Source of the DNA: Sorghum bicolor
Taxonomy: Eukaryota > Streptophyta > Magnoliopsida > Poales > Poaceae
Assembly (NCBI RefSeq): GCF_000003195.3
Contig: NC_012878.2
Span: 22,774,071-22,838,070, forward strand
Length of the DNA stretch: 64,000 nt
Direction of reading: 5' to 3'
The notes beneath the pieces were generated by a model. The model saw nothing but the letters and a program-made list of their open reading frames with translations, made no database searches and was not told the DNA's origin. Below are positions 35,640 through 46,290 of this stretch, piece by piece. Positions within the stretch are counted from its first letter, which is position 1. The number at the start of each line of letters is the position of its first letter. The position numbers and the translations under genes are program-made.

Positions 35640-37192
35640 TCATGTGCTATCCTGAAGGGAAGCATGGAATTCAGGAAAATTCTCTAACAAGTAATCTTCA
35701 GATTCCCAGGTAGCTTCTTCTTCAGAATGCTGGCTCCATTGTACTTTATACCATTTAGTGGTTGTCCTTCGAGTAACTCTAGCTTTTTGATCCAGTACTC
35801 GGATAGGATATTCCGAATAAGTTAGATCTGGTTCAAGCTTTACATCTTCAATATCTTGAACTCGATCCGGTACCCGAAGACACTTTTTCAGTTGAGACAC
35901 ATGGAACACATTATGTACCCCGGATAATTGTTCGGGCAGTTTAAGGCGGTAAGCGACTTGTCCACATCGGTCAATAATTGGAAATGGACCAATGTAACGA
36001 GGCGCTAACTTGCCTTTAACACCAAAACGATTTACTCCTTTCATTGGGGATACTTTCAAATATACATGATCACCTTTGGCGAACTTCAATGGTCGACGTC
36101 TTTTATCAGCGTAACTTTTCTGTCGGGACTGAGCAATTTTCAAATTATTTTGGATTTGTTTCACTTTGTTCTCAGTCTCTTTCACTAAGTCAACTCCGAA
36201 GAACCATCTTTCTCCAGGTTCTGACCAGTGTAACGGAGTTCGACATCGACGACCATACAGTGCCTCAAAGGGAGCCATTTTGATACTCTCCTGATAGCTA
36301 TTATTGTAGGAAAATTCTGCTAGAGGCAAGCAGTCATCCCACTTATCTGGAAAATTCAGGGCACAAGATCTTAATAGATCTTCCAGGGTTTGATTTACCC
36401 TTTCAGTTTGCCCACCAGTTTGAGGGTGGTAGGCTGTGCTGTATAAAAGTTTAGTGCCCAAGGACTCATGTAAACATTTCCAGAATTGGGAGACAAATTG
36501 GGTGCCCCTATCTGACACTATTGTCTTTGGCACTCCATGCAGACTTAGAATACGGTCAAAATAAATCTTAGCATAGGTGGAGGCAGGGTATAATAACTTT
36601 ACCGGCAGAAAATGTGCTGTTTTGGTGAGACGATCTACTATGACCCAAATGGAATCAAAGCCCTTGGCCGTCTTGGGCAATCCTACTATGAAATCCATAC
36701 TTATGTCATCCCATTTCCATGCGGGGATAGGCAAAGGTTGCAACTCCCCAGCGGATTTGAGATGAATGGCTTTGACTTTTCGACAGGTGTCACACTGGGC
36801 CACATAGCGAGCTATTTCTATCTTCATTTTTGTCCACCAAAACCTTTGCTTCAGGTCCTGATACATCTTATTGCTTCCCGGATGAATAGAATACCTCGTG
36901 GTATGAGCTTCATCTAGGATTTGCTGACGTAACTCAGGTACCTTTGGAACCACTAACCGGTTCTTGAACCAGATTACTCCCGCCTCATCCACCTTAAAGT
37001 CTGTGAGTGCTCTATTAGAAATCTTCTCTTTAAGATGTCTCATGCCTTTGTTTTCTTTTTGTGCCTTTATGATTTGAGCCTCGAGATTGAAATCAATCTT
37101 TAAATTGGAAGGCTTCCTTGGGAAATCATTTCTATTCCCAAGTTCTCTAGCTCTGGCACAGAGTTATATCCCTAGCTTCACTGTAAGCAATA
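35640..37192 (-). pseudogene. Chromovirus pol of E (right interior), cut by the gap
   Basis: The frame from 37043 to 35640 is open for 467 codons and covers the HHCC finger, the whole integrase core and the chromodomain. It has no stop at the place where the left copy has TAA. Upstream, between 37044 and 37192, the sequence continues as the linker after RNase H but with several missing bases, and then meets the gap. Either the gene is intact and these are sequence errors, or it is frameshifted there. Confidence 0.85.
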
Positions 37193-37292
37193 NNNNNNNN
37201 NNNNNNNNNNNNNNNNNNNNNNNNNNNNNNNNNNNNNNNNNNNNNNNNNNNNNNNNNNNNNNNNNNNNNNNNNNNNNNNNNNNNNNNNNNNN
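37193..37292. other. Assembly gap (100 N)
   Basis: Exactly 100 N. The rest of element E's right interior and the start of the next LTR are hidden or absent here. Confidence 1.
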
Positions 37293-37710
37293 GGATGGCC
37301 CCATAGTGGGGTCGATCAACCCCACTTTGGTAGAACCAAAGGTTGATCTTCTGCAAGTGACTTCCTGGTGAAACTCTGAGCACAGTGGTGGTGCTAGGCC
37401 CACAAAGGTGGGGTCGGCCGACCCCACTAATGTGCCCATCTTTTGCACATTGTCTCCAGAAGCTCTGAGATTGATAAATGTGAAGTTGGTTTTCCAATTG
37501 GCCATTCTGGGGTGGTAGTCCAACCTTCATATAGAGCTTCTTAACACTGAAAAGTTGTCGATTGCACACCTGCATCCAAATGATGACATGTACATGTGGA
37601 ACCAAGTTATTTGTACATAAGTCACTATGTGTTTGGTGATTTTCTTCCAGAAAGAATATATTGTTGACGGTTTTGATGGGGTAAAAATAGGGCTTATCTA
37701 CCATCAACAA
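37293..37710. other. Unassigned sequence with GTGGGGTCG palindromes
   Basis: No gene. There are two inverted repeats around GTGGGGTCG: 37305-37326 (8-bp arms) and 37408-37427 (a 20-bp perfect palindrome). At its end, 37661-37671 and 37700-37710 form an 11-bp inverted repeat with one mismatch (TTGTTGACGGT against ACCATCAACAA). Origin unknown, probably LTR-derived. Confidence 0.45.
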
Positions 37711-40265
37711 TGTCCAATGGCAATGACACTTTTACGGTAACCTTGTTGAAGCATGAATAGCTTGCAGTAATGTTGTTGGAATTTTTGGAGCACTAATGCT
37801 ATATGCTCATTAATTCACCTTTAATAATCAATAAATAGAAAAAGGGCTATTAAAAATAAGTTTTGATCTTGCCATGATGTTTTGTAATGTTTATTAGACG
37901 TGTTATAGCTGCTGGTGCTTTTGGTTTGGATCAATGTTACTTTCTCAATATGTGGTAAAATATTATTTTTGTTTTTTATGCCTTGCCTAGAGCAAATTCT
38001 GTGTAACTGATAGAAAATCCATAAGAACTACATGAAGATGAAGTTTTCTGGAAAACTTGTTTATAACAAACTTGTAGATAACTTACCCATCTACCTTGTG
38101 TCCAAATTTCAAAACATTGGGCTAAATAGTTTAGAAGTTATGACTGTTACCAGTTGCTGTTGGAAAGTGCTTGCTCTCTGAAATTTCAAGAGCATACCTG
38201 GGACTTTGTCCGTTTTGACCTGTTTCTGTTAGGAATCACCCTGAGATGTCTAAAAGTGAGTTGTAGACAATTTGCTAAGCTTTTTATAAAGTGCTCACTC
38301 ACTTAATTTTACCAGTAGATGTCCAAGTTATAGCTAAATCTTGTGACTGCCAAGTCTGCCCAGCAGCCCAATTGCTGAAGTAGGGTAGTTTAAGTTGAGT
38401 AATGTGTTTAGTTAGCTTATCTACTGGAGAGGAGATATGCACCTACTCCATAAGCTATTTGTTGCTTAACCATAACAGATTTTGGTCATGTTTGCACCTT
38501 GTTACATGCTTTCTTAGTCCCTCATCATGACATGTTGCATTATTCGTGCATTCTTTATGTTCATTACCTTGCCATGCATACCTAGGTGCACCACAAGGCG
38601 TGACGGTGTTGGAGTTCGCCCCACCAGAGCCGGAGCAGCAGCAGAAGGATCCACCTCAGGAGGGAGGAGCTGAGGAGGAGGACTTGCCAGAGTGCCCAAA
38701 CCACCACCCAACCACGTTCATCGAAGGCAAGCCCTAGAGCATTATAAGACTCCTAATATTTTTGTTATCATGCTCAAGAGTCATATAACTATGGTTATAT
38801 TTTGATGCATTAAGTGTTAGGCATTGATATGACACCCTTGCTGCATAATGACTACCTTGTCCACCTTATACCTCACCTTGAGTAGGTTCAGGATCAAAGT
38901 ACTGCTTAGCCATGCTTAGTTCGGAAGAAGTCGGGTGATTTCCTGTCACCTACGAGAGATAGGTGGATATCTGATCACGGTTGGCTATATTTGCTATCAT
39001 GGAAATAATCATGTGTTAATAATGAATGGAGACCGGGCGGGATAACGATAGTGAAGCAACAAGGCATGGAGGTCTTGGGTGTGGATCTATCCCCGTCTGT
39101 GTCGTTTAAGGACCGATACGCTGTATGTCCTCTTGTCATGTTGAACGCATGCCTGACACTTAGTTGGCCGGATAAGTCGTTCCGACCGTGAAGCCTATGA
39201 GTCAACTCAGGCCAGGCACCCCATTCTATTTGAGTGCGCACCCCGGTTGGTAGTAAGTATGTGCGGGGAGTCAATGGCGTAAGACCGAGGTGTCAGGTTA
39301 GAGTCCTGACCCTGGCAGATTGTCGTCCCTAGGGGTGCGGCACTGATCGGACCCGTGACTTAGTCCTGAGTTGTGCTAAAGGTGACCTAAGGTTGCTCTT
39401 GCAAAGTATGCCTGGGTGAGTGCTAGGAATACCCCTCCAGCTGGATAGGAATCGATTCGAATCGCCATCTCTCCCGGATAGTGAGAACTTGACTTGAGCA
39501 GCGGCAACGTAGAGCACACTAAGAGAACTTAATGGTTATGATGAGGATAATGATGGCGATGTGATAATCTAGATATGGTTATTATTGTGATGCTCAATAA
39601 TCAAGTGCTTGCTTAGAATAGGTGCTAATCTAGAGGATAGTTGTTTTAAGTAATTAATTTGTTGCTAAGAAGAAGGTAGTTGTCTAACTTAAAATTAAGC
39701 TTTTATGGAAAATGTGAATCAAACCAGCCCACATATATGAGCCTTGCATAATCCTTGGTGTCACTTTATTTCTAGTTTATGACGGCTAAGTCTAGCTGAG
39801 TACATTCTCGTACTCAGAGTTTTATTTACCCTTGTTGCAGATGACATCATGTATCACGGCTACTGTGCTAACTGTCATCATCCGGCTGCGGATGATGAGT
39901 AGATCTCGGGCAAGATCATCTCTAATATCTTCACTTATGCTTTTGTTGGGTTGATCATGAACTGGCATGTAACAAACTATGTGTGTGTGATGTTTCAAAA
40001 CTACTTTGCTTCCGCTACTAAACTTGTGTTGTAATAAATTTCACTTGGACTCCGATGGATGTAAAACTGTGATCTATGTTGAATGTATGTAATCTATGAT
40101 GGAGATGCTTGATCGTGTACGATCTTGGTTGTATGTTGGGGGAATCGAGATATTTTGAGGTTTTGTCGGACTACCGGGTTTATATGGGTTCAAGTCCATT
40201 GGCTTGAACGCTCTCGTGGTTGCTAATTCACTTGAATTCTTATAAATTGGACGGTTCTGTTACAA
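37711..40265 (+). repeat. Chromovirus LTR F, 5' end lost or in the gap
   Basis: It ends GGTTCTGTTACA like element A's LTR and shares ordered blocks with it: aagtcgggtgatttcctgtcacct, gataagtcgttccgaccgtgaagcct, the palindrome at 39453-39464 and the hairpin at 39798-39815. No primer site or coding region follows, so it is a 3' LTR or a solo LTR. It lacks the strong GC island of A's LTR. Confidence 0.75.
38586..38737 (+). CDS. Proline/glutamate-rich short reading frame in LTR F
   Basis: After a possible acceptor (cctag at 38581-38585) the frame is rich in Pro, Glu and Gln and ends ECPNH, PTTF, EGKP and TAG. It aligns with the frame in LTR A. An ATG upstream at 38546 is also in frame. The function is unknown. 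Confidence 0.35.
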
Positions 40266-41060
40266 TCATCACCTACAAGGTAGGTATGGAAACCAAAAGT
40301 AAATTTAGAATCAAATCCTGCACAAGACACAAACCAGTGGCGCCATCCGATGTGCCCCTCAATCATTGAGCAAACAAGAAGGTCCTATTCAGATGACTTA
40401 AAATCACTAGATGCCATGGCAGAGGTAACTTGGTATTTATCTGTATTTTCCTTCAGCATATTTACTTTTCTTAAATGCATTACTAGTTGCATCTTTACTT
40501 TATTATTTCTACATTAGAAAAAGAAAATAAAAATATGTCTTGTACTGCATCTAGAAAAATGCTAAGCCCCTTGTATTTAATGTGTGATGCAACAACCCAC
40601 ACACTCATCTACTGTGGTGGCACAAAAATAAATTTCCTCATATTTATTCCCCTGTCTGCATATCATAAATTTAAAAAATATAAAAATATATTGATCCTGC
40701 TAAAAGATAAAGGGGTATAAGGACAAAGTTTAGAGGTTTATCACTAACGCTTAATTAGTTCCACAAGCTTTGTTGTCTATTTGAGCTTCACAAGCTTTAA
40801 AGGATCAAAAAGAACGAACAGGCAGAAGGACGTCTTGTCCCCCGTCAAAGAGCTGTCCACATCAATCAAGCGCTGTTTCTAACAACAAGTACCCACAACA
40901 CTCCAGGAGGATATGCCTTCACTACCCGTCAGCAACCTCAGTAGACCATGACAACATCTAGCTTGGAGGAGAGCATCCCCCGTATACCAAGCTAAGTATT
41001 CCTCATTAATCTATTTATTCCTAGTGTGTTATGATAAGATAAAACTAAAAAGATGAATAA
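40266..41060 (+). repeat. Old relic of an Athila-like interior, opposite orientation to B, C and D
   Basis: No gene. From about 40600 it matches, in reverse complement and with many changes, the interior of elements B and C: catctactgtggtggcac, ttccacaagctttgttgtc and a block around tagcttggaggagagcatccccc. It is far more decayed than B-D. The first 330 bp next to LTR F were not identified. Confidence 0.55.
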
Positions 41061-42013
41061 GCTTAGAAACCCAATAAAATTTTGTTTTATATTTCATAAT
41101 TAGTTTTGCTAGCTAAGGAGAGCTCTTAATGAATATGTTGCTAAAATGGACCCCTAGAACAAATTCTTCTATACAAACTGTGATAGCTTCCTGCACGGAA
41201 GTGGTATCCACGTCGCTCCGAATAGTTACAGCCGTCTGATCTCGCCCAAAGATGGCTCAGATTGGTTCCGCCTGGAGCCGCATCTTCGGCTTCTCGTGCA
41301 TTTCTCTAGCTTCACTCGCTTCGTATCTGAATCCGAAAAACCAAATATATACCGTGGCTCCCGCTTCTACTTCTAGATTCTTCTTTTGCCTCCCTCATCC
41401 TGTCTCCCATCGGTCTTTCTCTCTCCCTCGCAACACGGCGAACTGGACGGCGACACCCAGGCACGCCGGTTGTGGCCGGCCTCCTCGTCCTCCTCCGATG
41501 TCGTCCCTCACTGCCCGCCAACTTCATTTCTCTCTGCCCTCTCTCTCTCTCTCTCCCCCTCTCTCTCTCGGCTGCCATGGGCGCAACGCGGCGGCGCGTG
41601 CTAGGCGACGGCGCTCCTGCGGGCTGTGCTGGGGCTCTCGGTAGCCTCCTCCCTCTCCCCCATCATCCATGCTCGCCTCGACGAAACCTCGTGCTCGCCA
41701 CCTCCCACTGGGTACCTCGTGCTCGCCTTGACGAAACCCTAGGTGCGGGTGCGGCGGCGGCTGCCCTCTTCGTCGCCGGCTGGATTTGACGCTGACCCAT
41801 CCTCTTCTTCTCATCCTTCGTCCCATGATGTGTTCTCACCAAATAATTTCTTTCAATACAATTGAGTACCTGCTTCTTGAAGGCCAGACGCCCAAGCCTA
41901 CAGTTACTTTACCTGCTCATAGATTCTTGATTGGGTTACTTAGCTATTCTACTTTGGCGTCCATCGTGCCTTCTGTAGGATTAATTTTATTTAACCCTTC
42001 AAATCTTCCAAAT
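41061..42013 (+). other. GC-rich leader-like stretch, possible 5' end of a host gene
   Basis: From about 41240 to 41790 the sequence is GC- and CpG-rich, with a CT-rich run at 41524-41570, as in 5' leaders of grass genes. It then turns AT-rich. Several overlapping ORFs exist in different frames (for example 41252-41644 and 41472-41789). None shows a domain I recognise, and none clearly continues past 42013, where a copia element is inserted. This may be the first exon and leader of a gene whose body lies beyond the nest, or just a GC-rich LTR piece. Confidence 0.3.
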
Positions 42014-42150
42014 TGTTAGACTAATGTAATTAGGCCTATAATTGTGGATGTGACCACGCCAATTGTGGTAGGCTTGCATGCCACCCAAGCGTGTATATAT
42101 GTACTCCTATACTCATACTTGGAATACAATCAATCATTCATACACTTTCA
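42014..42150 (+). repeat. 5' LTR of the copia element
   Basis: It runs from TGTTAGACTAATG to CACTTTCA and abuts a tRNA-iMet-type primer site beginning TGGTATCA at 42151. A TATA box (TATATAT) lies at 42094-42100. The match to the iMet primer is only eight bases before it diverges, so the priming site is weak or mutated. Confidence 0.75.
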
Positions 42151-42509
42151 TGGTATCAATCGCGGTTTCGATCCGCTACCCTTCCGCAACCCAAACCAGC
42201 GCCCGCCGCCGATCCGATCGCCACCACCGTCGCTGACTACATGTCGCCGGGTGTGTCGCCGGTCTCATCGCCCGCGCTGCCGATCCGATCGCCCGACCCG
42301 TAGCTGCCCTCGTCACCGGGTGTGGCCGTCGATCTGATCCTGCCTCCGCTCCCGATCTCCTGCTCTAAGTGCTGTACGTACGACTCTCTGACCGCCGCCG
42401 TCGTCATCAACGTGCTGTACGTGCTTGGAGCTGTACGTGCTGTACCTGTACCTGTACGATCACCTGCTGTTGATCGCGTCACCGGGTGTGACCGCCGGTC
42501 CTGCCCCAC

Positions 42510-45500
42510 ATGGCTGGCGAAGACGACGCCGCCGCCGCCGCGGCAGCCGCCAAGGCGGCCAAAGAAGCCGACGCTGCTCGCGCTGAAGAAGCGCGTCATG
42601 CTGAGGAGGCTCGCCTTCGCAACGCCGCCCTGGACGAGTACGAGAGCGCTCACGAAGCCATCTGGGCGTAGGCTACCGCCGTCGTCAACGTGAAGGCGCT
42701 CATCCCCGTCATCCTCGACAAGGTCACGAACACCTACACCAAGTGGCACGGGATGTCCCTCACCGTGCTCGGCAAGTATGCGCTGACCCGCCACGTGCTC
42801 GACGATCAGGTGTTCCCCGTGCGCCCCGCATGGCTCCAGGCAGACTGCGTCGTCTTGACGTGGATCTTCGGCACCGTCTCCGGCGATTTGCAGCAGTCGC
42901 TCATGATCCGCCAACGCCCCGCGCGTGAGGCGTGGTGCTACCTCGAGGACGAGTTCCTTGGCCAGAAGGAGTCTCGCGCCCTCCTCCTCGAGATGCAGTT
43001 CCGCAACCTCCGGCAAGACTCCATGTCGATCACCGATTTTGGCCGTCGTCTGGAGACCATGGCTGCGTCCCTCGCCGAGTTTGGCGACCCCATCGGTGAT
43101 CGCCAGATGGTTCTCACCCTTCTTCGCGGGCTGAGCGGTAAATTCCGCCACATGGTGTCGATCCTCAAGATGCATCGTCCGTTCCAGACGTTCGCCGAGG
43201 CCCGGACGCACCTCTTACTGGAGGAGATGGAGATTGATGCTCGCCCGCCCTCACCGCCCGCCGCTCTCGTCGCGCATCAGCAGCCGACTGCGGCTGGCCC
43301 GCCGGCGCCCTCCTCCACATCGCGCCAGGGGAACCCGATGGCTCCACAGCGTCCCCCCGGTGCGCCCACTGGTGGCCAGCGCACCAACGGTCGTCGCCGT
43401 GGCCGTGGCGGGCGTGGTGGCAGCCAGCAGCCTCCTGGAGGGGCCTGCCCTCTGCTGGACAGCGCAGCGCACCGTCAGGCATGCACCAGGGTGTGCATCC
43501 GTCCTTTGCTCAGCCTTGGGCAGGCTCGCTGCAGATGTGGCCATACGGCCGCCCTCCGCCGCCTCAGCCGGCCTTCACCGCTTTTCCACAGTATGGCGGG
43601 TCGTTCGGCAGCGTTCCGGGCGGTGGCGTCTATGGCACTGGCTACACCGCGCCCCCACTGTCCGTCTACGGTGGAGCTGTGCACTCGCCATCAACGTTCC
43701 AGGGCCCCCCGGTGCCCTTTTCCGGTGGCTGCGCAGCCACCCTGGAACCCCACTCAAGGAGGCGCATGGAACCACGACTCCCTGGTGCAGTCGTTCAACA
43801 CCATGTCGCTCACCCCGCACACACCTTCCGAATGGTATGCCGACTCCGGTGCTGGCTCTCATATGACTACGGATGCCGGTAAACTCTCCACCGTTACCTC
43901 ACCGTCATCTCTTACACCTTCATCTATCATTGTGGGTAATGGCACACTTCTTCCTGTCACTGCCACTGGATCACATACCTTTTCTTTTCCGCATCATAAT
44001 CTTGTTCTTAATGATGTTTTGGTTTCTCCAAATATAATTAAGAATCTGATTTCCATTCGTCGTTTTACCACCGATAACAATTGTTCCATTGAGTTTGATC
44101 CATTTGGTCTTTCTGTGAAGGATCTACACACTAGGAACGTGATCGCCAGGTGCAATAGCTCCGGCGACCTCTACCCGTTCTTCCCACCCGCCACCAGCAC
44201 TTCCGCCCTCATCGCTGCACCGACCTCGCTTTGGCATCGCCGTCTCGGTCATCTTGGGCGTGAAGCTTTGTCCAAGCTCATCAGCTTCAGTGTTATCTCT
44301 TGCAATAAAGATGAACTCCACCATATATGCCATGCGTGCCAGCTCGGTCGGCACACACGGCTTCCGTTTGGGTCATCTAGCTCTCGAGCCACTTATAATT
44401 TTGATTTGATACACTGTGATCTTTGGACATCTCCTATTGTTATTGTGTCTGGGTACAAATATTATCTTGTTGTTTTAGACGATTGCTCACACTACATTTG
44501 GACTTTTCCTCTCCGCCTAAAATCCGAGACGTTTTCCACCCTTTCCAATTTTTTTGCCTATGTTCACACACAATTTGGCACCACCATCAAGAACGTCCAG
44601 TGCGACAATGACCGTGAATTTGACAATTCCCCAGCCCGCACGTTCTTTCTCTCCCACGGTGTCCAACTTCGCATGTCTTGTCCTTATACTTCTCAGCAAA
44701 ATGGAAAGGCCGAACGTTCTCTTCGCACTCTTAATAATATTGTGCGCTCCCTTCTCTTTCAGGCGAGCCTTCCTCCAGTTTACTGGGTCGAGGCTCTACA
44801 CACTGCCACCCACCTTGTCAACCGGCTCCCCACCAAAACACTCGCCTTCTCGACACCCTACACCCATCTCTATTCCACCCAACCCTCCTATGACCATCTC
44901 AAAGTTTTTGGGTGTGCTTGCTACCCCAACATGTCAGCTACAGCACCCCACAAACTTGCACCCCGCTCCTCCCTATGCGTGTTCCTCGGCTACTCTTCCG
45001 ACCACAAAGGCTATCGCTGCCTTGAGCTCCAGTCGAACCGCATTCTTATTTGCCGACATGTCATCTTTGATGAATATTTTTTTCCCTTCACTGATATGTC
45101 CACCACGCCCATGGCTTCCTCCGCCTTGGACTTTCTTATTGATGAACATGATCTCACCACTTCGGTTCCTAGAGTTCGGTCTGTGCATGCAGGTACACCC
45201 GCCATCACGGCGCCGCACGGCATACTGTCACCCGTGCCAGAGCCCTCGTCTCCTCCTGCCTGGATGAGCGCTGGAGCAGGGACTTCCGACCACTCGCCAG
45301 CACAGACCAGCGCTGCTGCCCCTGTGCCACATGCACGGGCTGCTGCCAGCAGCGCTACGTCGGCCTCGTCACCCACCACAGCCAGTGCTGCTGCCCCTGT
45401 GCCTTTCGTGCAGGCAGCTGCCAGCAGCACCACGACCACTGGTCGTACGGCGGCCACGAGGCCGGTCTCCATCACCGCCGTCGACAACGCGCATCCGATG

Positions 45501-46290
45501 CGCACTCGCGGCAAGTCCGGCATCGCACAGCCTGTGGATCGCCTCAACCTCCACGCTGTGCCCATGTCGCCACTGCCCAGTCCGAGTTGTTCTTTCACTG
45601 GCTCTCTCTGAGGACCGGCCAATTCACCAGCTGGATGTGAAAAATGCGTTCTTGCATGGTACCCTCACAGAGACAGTCTACTGCATTCAGCCCACGGGTT
45701 TTGTTGATTCTTCTCGTCCGGATTTCGTCTGTCGGCTCAACAAGTCTCTATATGGTCTGAAGCACGCTCTGCGTGCTTGGCATCATCGGTTTGCCTCTCA
45801 TCTTATTTTACTTGGATTTGTTGAAGCAAAGTCCGACACCTCACTTTTTATATATCGACGAGGGACACACACAGCTTTGTTGTTGCTCTATGTGGATGAC
45901 ATTGTTCTCACTGCTTCCTCTGCCAGCCTTCTGAAGCAGATTATTGGAGCTCTCCAGCGTGAGTTCGCTATGACCGATATGGGTCCACTTCACCATTTTC
46001 TGGGCATTTCAGTGACACGCTCTGCCAATGGTTTATTTCTTTCTCAACGACAGTACACTCAGGACATTTTGGAGCGAGCCGGGATGAGCGAGTGTAAGCC
46101 TTGCAGCACCCCTGTTGATGTACACTCCAAATTATCCGCAGATGGACCCCCTGTCGCTGACTCCACACAGTATCGCAGTCTTGCTGGCGCCCTGCAGTAT
46201 CTTACATTCACACGTCCAGATATTGCTTTTGCTGTTCAGCAAGTATGCCTCTACATGCATGACCCCAGGGAGCTCCACCTTGTGGCTTGT
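42510..46290 (+). pseudogene. Copia gag-pol remnant: gag, protease, integrase, deleted RT, partial RNase H
   Basis: The ATG at 42510 opens an Ala-rich gag, with an in-frame TAG at 42669-42671. The gag domain runs to about 43230, then an Arg/Gly-rich tail. Between about 43440 and 43735 the true frame shifts and returns. Protease has DSG near 43850. The HHCC finger is near 44230-44345, and the integrase core (HCDLW, QCDND, then the glutamate of KAER) is near 44410-44715. RT lacks its first part: the frame jumps at about 45580 to VLSLALS, then YVDD near 45890. The frame then stays open to the break, where RNase H is cut by element C. The main pol frame ends at 45611 because the deletion also changes frame. 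Confidence 0.88.

Larger units (their letters stand above)
23477..37192 (-). mobile_element. Element E: chromovirus in LTR-interior-LTR-interior array
   Basis: Two near-identical 4.3-kb LTRs (23477-27779 and 31135-35435) flank a 3.36-kb interior. A second interior starts at 35436 and runs into the gap. Both interiors are on the minus strand and begin, at the LTR end, with the PPT GGGGGAAGGGC in reverse complement. The left interior has an iMet primer site but no gag or protease. A shared middle LTR suggests unequal recombination between LTRs; a duplicated assembly path is an alternative. The high LTR identity points to recent activity. Confidence 0.85.
42014..46290 (+). mobile_element. Ty1/copia element (Ale-like, 137-bp LTR), 5' part
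   Basis: A short LTR (42014-42150) is followed by TGGTATCA, leader, gag, protease, integrase and a deleted RT/RNase H. Integrase before RT is the copia order. Short LTRs fit the Ale type. The element stops at 46290 where element C is inserted in RNase H; the 3' part should lie right of the window. The bases before the LTR, caaat (42009-42013), are the expected target-site duplication. Confidence 0.85.

Noticed and set aside
37661..37710. A MITE bounded by an 11-bp inverted repeat
   Set aside because: Only 50 bp long, arms with a mismatch, and no matching target duplication; could equally be an LTR-derived TGTTGACGG motif.
42237..43211. 324-codon ORF on the minus strand opposite copia gag
   Set aside because: Antisense shadow of the GC-rich gag; the plus strand has the recognisable gag domain.
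45011..45622. 203-codon minus-strand ORF opposite the copia linker
   Set aside because: Shadow of the Ala/Pro/Ser-rich linker between integrase and RT.
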